From VRUE01 sp963814915 (lineage in GTDB: Bacteria > Actinomycetota > Thermoleophilia > Solirubrobacterales > 70-9): DNA of 64,000 nucleotides. How positions within the stretch are numbered: position 1 is the first letter of the stretch; every line of letters starts with the position of its first letter. The notes beneath the pieces were generated by a model that had not been told where the DNA came from, did no database searches, and worked only from the letters and a program-made list of their open reading frames with translations. The translations under genes and the position numbers were made by a program. Positions 60,221 through 64,000 of the stretch are shown piece after piece. Location of the stretch: the NCBI GenBank assembly GCA_963814915.1, contig CAWFEI010000005.1:744001-808000 (forward strand), given 5' to 3'.

Positions 60221-61399
60221 CTAGCGAAGCCTCGGCAGGCCGAGCACCCGCTCGGCGATGATGTTCTTGAGGATGTCGGTGGTGCCGCCCTCGATCGAGT
60301 TGGCGCGCGAGCGCAGGAAGCTGTACTGCCAGGCGCCGTTGGCGACGGCGTGCTCGGCGCCGCGGTCGAGCGCCGCGTAGGGGCCCTCGATCTCCAGCGC
60401 CAGCTCGGCGATCCGCTGGTTGAGGTCGGCCCACTGCCACTTGCCGAGCGAGCCCTCGGGCCCGGGGATGCCCGACTGCATCGTCTTGGTCAGGCCGCGG
60501 TAGGCGTTCAGCCGCATCGTCTCGGCCTCGATCTGCAGCTGCGCGATGCGCTGGCGGATCACCGGGTCTTCGGCCGCGCTGTGGCCGTTGACCCGCGTCT
60601 CCTTCGCCAGCCGGCCGAGCCGGCCGAGGCTGTTGGAGATCTGCGCGATCGCGCCGAAGGCGAGCCCGGCGCGCTCGTTCATCAGCGTCGTGATCGCCAC
60701 CGACCAGCCGTTGCCGACGCCGCCGACGACGTTCTCGTCGGGGATCCGCGCTTCCTCCATGAAGACCTCGTTGAACTCGCCCTCGCCGGTGATCTGGACC
60801 AGCGGCTTCGCCTCCACCCCCTCCTGCTCCATGTCCATCAGGAAGTAGGTGAGGCCCTTGTGCTTGGGCGCGTCGGGGTCGGTGCGGGCGACGAGCATGC
60901 ACCACTTGGCGAACTGGGCGAGCGTCGTCCAGACCTTCTGCCCGGTGACCACCCATTCGTCGCCGTCCTTGACCGCCTTCGTCTTCAGCGAGGCGAGGTC
61001 GGAGCCCGACTCGGGCTCGGAGAAGCCCTGGCACCAGATCTCCTCGGCGGTCAGGATCGGCTCCAGGTAGCGCTGCTTCTGCTCCTCGCTGCCGTGGGCG
61101 ATCACCACCGGGCCGCCCATCGCCAGGCCGAGCACGTTGGCCGGGCTCGGCGCTTCGGCGCGCGCCGCCTCGCCGACGAAGATCGCCTGCTCGATCAGCG
61201 TCGCGCCGCGGCCGCCGTACTCCTTCGGCCAGGAGATCCCGGCCCAGCCGGCCTCGTGCAGCTTCGCCTGCCACTCGCGCCGGTAGGCGATCACCTCGTC
61301 GAGGCTGCCCTCCGGCTCGGGCCCGGGGTTGTGCTCCTCCAGCCAGGTCCGCACCTCGTCGCGAAACTCGCGCTCGGAGGGTGAGAGGCTGAGGTCCAT
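60221..61399 (-). CDS. Acyl-CoA dehydrogenase
   Basis: 392 residues, fully intact. EFRDEVRTWLEEHNPGPEPE, WPKEYGGRGATLIEQAIF, WCQGFSEPESGSDLASLKTK, and C-terminal SIEGGTTDILKNIIAERVLG mark the FadE-type dehydrogenases that usually pair with a second dehydrogenase as hetero-oligomers in steroid or branched acyl-CoA oxidation. The partner here would be the gene seven bases downstream. Lies within the thiolase operon. Confidence 0.93.
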   Translation of the reverse strand: MDLSLSPSEREFRDEVRTWLEEHNPGPEPEGSLDEVIAYRREWQAKLHEAGWAGISWPKEYGGRGATLIEQAIFVGEAARAEAPSPANVLGLAMGGPVVIAHGSEEQKQRYLEPILTAEEIWCQGFSEPESGSDLASLKTKAVKDGDEWVVTGQKVWTTLAQFAKWCMLVARTDPDAPKHKGLTYFLMDMEQEGVEAKPLVQITGEGEFNEVFMEEARIPDENVVGGVGNGWSVAITTLMNERAGLAFGAIAQISNSLGRLGRLAKETRVNGHSAAEDPVIRQRIAQLQIEAETMRLNAYRGLTKTMQSGIPGPEGSLGKWQWADLNQRIAELALEIEGPYAALDRGAEHAVANGAWQYSFLRSRANSIEGGTTDILKNIIAERVLGLPRLR

Positions 61400-61437
61400 C
61401 GCTCCGTGAGACTACTGGCTGCAGGTCGGCCAGCCGC

Positions 61438-62624
61438 CTAGACCGCTCGATCAGCGTTCCGGTGCCCAAGCCGCCGCCGCAGCACATCGTCACCAGGCCC
61501 ATCTGCTTGTCGGAGCGCTCCATCTCGTGCAGCAGGGTGGTGATCAGGCGGGCGCCGGTCGAGCCGAGCGGGTGGCCGAGCGCGATCGCGCCGCCGTTGA
61601 CGTTGACCCGGTCCATGTCGGGATCGAGCTCGCGCCGCCAGGCGGCGAGCGACCGAGGCGAAGGCCTCGTTGATCTCGACCAGGTCGATGTCGTCCATCT
61701 TCATCCCGTTGCGCTCGAGCAGCTTTTCGGTCGCCGGGATCGGGCCGGTGAGCATGATCACCGGGTCGACGCCGACCGTGGTCTGGTCGTAGATCCGCGC
61801 CCGCGGCTCAGGCCGAGCGCGTCGGCCTTCTCGCGCGCCATCAGCAGCACGCGCGGCGGCGCCGTCGGAGACCTGCGAGGAGTTGCCGGCGGTGACCTTG
61901 CCGTCCTCCTTGAAGGCCGGCTTCAGCTTGGCCAGAGCTCTCCAGCGTCGTCTCGCGCAGGCCCTGGTCGGTGACGTAGGTGTCGCCGTTGACGGCGAAG
62001 GGGACGATCTCGCGCTCGAAGCGGCCCTCCTCGGTCGCCTTCGCGGCGCAGCTGCTGCGAGCGCAGGCCGATCTCGTCGAGCTCGGAGCGGGGAATCTCC
62101 CACTTGTCGGCGATCATCTCCGCCGAGAGGCCCTGCGGGATCAGGTTGTAGCGCTCCATCAGCTGCGGCGAGAAGGGGCTGCCGTGCTCCTTCATCACCT
62201 CGTAGCCGTCGGCGAAGGAGATGTGGCCCATGTGCTCGACGCCGGAGCCGATCGCGACGTCGTGCACGCCGGTGGCGATCAGCGCCGCGGCGAAGTTGAC
62301 GGCCTGCTGGGCGGAGCCGCACTGGCGGTCGATCGTCGTCGCCGGGGTCTCGATCGGCAGGCCCGCCTCGAGCCAGGCGTTGCGGCCGATGTTGACGCCC
62401 TGCTCGCCGAACTGCTGGGCGCAGCCGGTGACCACGTCGCCGGTCTCGGCGGGGTCGACCCCGGTGCGCTCGAAGAGCTCGCCGTAGACCTTGGCCAGCA
62501 GGTTGGAGGGATGGACGTCCTTGTAGTAGCCCTTCTCCTCGTGGCCGCGGCCGATCGGCGTGCGGACCGCCTCGACGATGACGACCTCGCGGCCGCCGAA
62601 CTTGCCGTTTCCGTTGCCTGACAT
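61438..62624 (-). pseudogene. Acetyl-CoA acetyltransferase (thiolase), five or more frameshifts
   Basis: A thiolase of about 395 residues when repaired. The ATG at 62624 has GGAGG upstream. Fragments: GREVVIVEAVRTPIGRG, the active-site Cys in TTIDRQCGSAQQAV, then shifts near 62050, 61935, 61850, 61810 and 61650, then DIDLVEINEAFAS, GGAIALGHPLGSTGAR and the second catalytic Cys in VTMCCGGGLGTGTLIER. One of the shifts looks like a lost base, the rest like gained bases. The true stop is uncertain (TAG at 61438 or at 61412). First gene of the operon, 18 bases after a TetR-type palindrome. Confidence 0.82.
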
Positions 62625-62641
62625 CGCGCCTCCAGTGGTGA

Positions 62642-62657
62642 TTGACGAGTCAGTCAA
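62642..62657. promoter_or_regulatory. TetR-type operator palindrome upstream of thiolase operon
   Basis: TTGACGAGTCAGTCAA with an extra A...T pair outside; arms TTGAC and GTCAA. It differs from 55482-55497 at two positions. It sits 18 bases before the thiolase ATG and about 113 bases before the divergent hydroxyacyl-CoA dehydrogenase, so it could control both. Confidence 0.6.
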
Positions 62658-62674
62658 TGCTACTCCTCCGGTCC

Positions 62675-62713
62675 GTTCGCCTTTTGTCGGGTCCAATGCG
62701 ACAAAAGGCGAAC
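62675..62713. repeat. 15-bp perfect inverted repeat with 9-base loop
   Basis: GTTCGCCTTTTGTCG (62675-62689) and its exact reverse complement CGACAAAAGGCGAAC (62699-62713) flank GGTCCAATG. It lies in the divergent gap between the thiolase operon and the hydroxyacyl-CoA dehydrogenase, beside the palindromic operator. Candidate regulator site, mRNA hairpin or a dispersed palindrome; no second copy was seen in this window. Confidence 0.6.
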
Positions 62714-62769
62714 ACTGCGCGTTTGCCGGAGGCCCATCGTGGTGAGCGACGTGATAGGAACCCGTCTCC

Positions 62770-63595
62770 ATGAGCGCAGGGATGGGATACGAAAGCCCCG
62801 GGATCGCCGGCAGCGGCGCAATCGCCACGGGATTAGCTGCTGTGGCCACGACGACGGCCGACACGATTCTGCTCGCGCGCAGCGAGGCTTCGGCCTGGCG
62901 CGCCGAGGAGAAAGTGGTCGCCGCCTGCGCCAAGATCGAGGGGGCCGAGCCCTCGCGGCTGCGGGTCACGACCGACCCCAAGGATCTGGCCGACTGCGAT
63001 GTGGTCGTCGAGGCGGTGGTCGAGGAGGTCGGGCCGAAGGGCGAGGTGCTGAGCGCCGTCGCCCAGGCCTGTCCCGAACGCCGACCTGGCCACAACGACT
63101 TCCTCGCTGAGCATCGGCGAGATCGCCAAGGAGGCGAGCATCTCCGGCCGCCTCTTCGGCCTGCACGTCTTCAACCCCGTGCCGCGGATGAAGCTGGTCG
63201 AGGTCTGCTTCCCCGACAGCGGCGAGCAGACCCGCGAGAAGGCGCTCGCCTGGTGCGCGGCGCTGGGCAAGACCGCGGTCGAGGTCCCCGACCAGGCCGG
63301 CTTCGTCGTCAACCGCCTGCTCTTCCCCTACCTCTTCGAAGCCGTGCGGATGATCGAGCGAACCGGCATGGAGGCCGGCGAGGTCGACACCTGCATGAAG
63401 CTCGGCGCCGGCCACCCGATGGGCCCGCTGGCGCTGCTCGACTTCGTCGGGCTCGACGTCTCCAAGGCGATCGGCGACGCGCTCTACGCCGAGAACGGCG
63501 AGGACGCCAGCAATCCGCCCGGCCTGATGGTCGAGATGGTCGGCGAGGGCAAGCTGGGCCGCAAGTCCGGCTCGGGTTTTTACTCCTACGACTGA
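62770..63595 (+). pseudogene. 3-hydroxyacyl-CoA dehydrogenase, one frameshift
   Basis: About 274 residues after removing one extra base near 63075 (826 bases is 3n+1). The first frame gives the NAD fold GIAGSGAIATGLA and LADCDVVVEAVVEEVGPKGE; the second gives SSLSIGEIAKEASISGRLFG, HVFNPVPRMKLVEV (with the catalytic His), FVVNRLLFPYLFEAV and the C-terminal GRKSGSGFYSYD. It oxidises 3-hydroxyacyl-CoA in beta-oxidation and is divergent from the thiolase operon. The shift is probably a sequence error. Confidence 0.82.
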
Positions 63596-63602
63596 GGCCG
63601 AC

Positions 63603-63623
63603 AGGCGCTGCCGGTCAGCGCCT
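63603..63623. terminator. Hairpin between convergent genes
   Basis: AGGCGCTG (63603-63610) pairs perfectly with CAGCGCCT (63616-63623) around a five-base loop, eight bases after the hydroxyacyl-CoA dehydrogenase stop and overlapping the stop of the minus-strand gene. No T-tract. Confidence 0.5.
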
Positions 63624-63842
63624 CCCGGCGCGATCCCAGATCACATCGGCTGAAGAACATCCTTGAGCCCGGGCGGCCGCTTCGATCTCCTCCCAGGGAA
63701 GCTCGGCTTCGGGGAGGTCGTCCCAGCGGGCCAGATCGAGTGCCTCGACCGACCCTTTGAGCGCCGGGCCGAGATGCTCCTCGGAGCGCAGCAACGCCCT
63801 CAGAACCTCAAGCTGCTTGTCACTCAAGCGCACAACCCACAT
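63615..63842 (-). CDS. Small hypothetical protein
   Basis: 75 residues, acidic at the centre, no recognised family. MWVVRLSDKQLEVLRALLRS suggests a short N-terminal helix and PWEEIEAAARAQG a second. The C-terminal VIWDRAG echoes the VWDRAG of the 27627-28082 product, which is probably coincidence. Start ATG at 63842 has GGAGG-like bases upstream. Confidence 0.6.
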   Translation of the reverse strand: MWVVRLSDKQLEVLRALLRSEEHLGPALKGSVEALDLARWDDLPEAELPWEEIEAAARAQGCSSADVIWDRAGRR

Positions 63843-63886
63843 GCGATACCTCCAAGGTTAGGCGTGACGCGGGTTGCTCAGGAAAC

Positions 63887-64000
63887 CTAGGCCGCAGGCC
63901 GGACGGAATCGCCGCCGCCGTGGCCGCCGGAGCTGATCCGCACCGCCTCGACGCGGTTCTCCCGCACCGACTCGACCCGGATCGTGTAGCCGTTGGAGAC
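63887..64000 (-). CDS. C-terminal end of CorC/HlyC-type (CNNM/hemolysin family) protein, partial
   Basis: Only the last 37 codons are in the window. The read-out YTIRVESVRENRVEAVRIS followed by a Gly/Asp-rich tail matches the C-terminal transporter-associated domain of CBS-pair DUF21/CorC proteins, which are membrane proteins linked to magnesium/cobalt handling. The stop is at 63889-63887. The start lies beyond 64000. Confidence 0.7.
   Translation of the reverse strand, partial: VSNGYTIRVESVRENRVEAVRISSGGHGGGDSVRPAA

Noticed and set aside
58782..61616. A 944-codon minus-strand open frame joining thiolase, dehydrogenases and LLM oxidoreductase pieces
   Set aside because: It picks up true fragments of different genes only because frameshifts bring them into one frame, with antisense-like filler between.
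1..64000. Search for tRNA, rRNA, CRISPR arrays, insertion sequences, prophage or toxin-antitoxin genes
   Set aside because: No supporting sequence was found by eye on either strand; no gap between genes exceeds about 210 bases.

Overview
The window is high-GC bacterial DNA with a dense, mostly housekeeping gene load. It shows many GTG and TTG starts, 4- to 8-base start/stop overlaps, and no rRNA, tRNA, CRISPR array, transposase or phage gene. A CysO/CysM/Mec cysteine pathway, a SufU-type Suf system, a MarP-like CvpA-protease, F420/LLM-type oxidoreductase sequence, a WS/DGAT acyltransferase and an Fe-S AddAB/AdnAB-like nuclease pair point to an actinobacterium. The closest protein styles I recognise are Thermoleophilia/Solirubrobacterales (inference; no search was run).

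Layout. 0-2.5 kb: end of a hydantoinase/oxoprolinase A gene and its B subunit. 2.5-4.1 kb: two orphan proteins. 4.1-7.4 kb (minus): a complete protein-bound-sulfide cysteine operon, reading rhodanese-MoeB, CysO, CysM, Mec, DUF2007. 7.4-11.4 kb: htpX, a NarL-type two-component pair, an MFS exporter. 11.4-18.9 kb: Rrf2 regulator-sufC-sufS-sufU, then two minus-strand genes, then Rieske-sufB-sufD; sufT lies apart at 26.2 kb. 19-21.9 kb: a polytopic membrane protein, a cupredoxin-like lipoprotein and a thioredoxin-fold protein. 21.9-28.1 kb: ispH, a wax-ester/TAG synthase, fxsA, an antiporter, sufT, small unknowns and a HAD protein. 28.2-36.2 kb: an AddB/AddA-like nuclease-helicase pair facing xseA/xseB. 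36-41.8 kb: HxlR regulator, MarP-like protease, a penicillin-binding protein, lipoprotein, SRPBCC, FHA and coiled-coil proteins. 41.8-52.1 kb (minus): gltB, a TolB-like protein, and lysA-hom-thrC-thrB. 52.2-57 kb: envelope proteins (Gly/Ser-rich membrane protein, M23 peptidase, cell-wall-binding-repeat protein) and an acyl-CoA dehydrogenase. 57-63.6 kb: an acyl-CoA oxidation cluster in which most genes carry frameshifts. The window ends inside a CorC/HlyC-type gene.

The most informative signals are regulatory or mechanistic. The sulfur carrier CysO ends in Gly-Gly-Ala-Ser instead of Gly-Gly, so its neighbour Mec may have to trim it. An identical 20-bp palindromic promoter element precedes both cysM and the rhodanese-MoeB gene. 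The two halves of the split suf locus share a CCGAC-N6-AGTAGGATT promoter/operator, a likely target of the adjacent Fe-S Rrf2 protein. Two near-identical TTGAC-type palindromes precede two acyl-CoA operons. Both nuclease subunits of the AddAB-like enzyme carry four-Cys Fe-S signatures. Frameshifts in the 57-63 kb block most likely reflect sequence errors and should be resolved before those genes are called dead.
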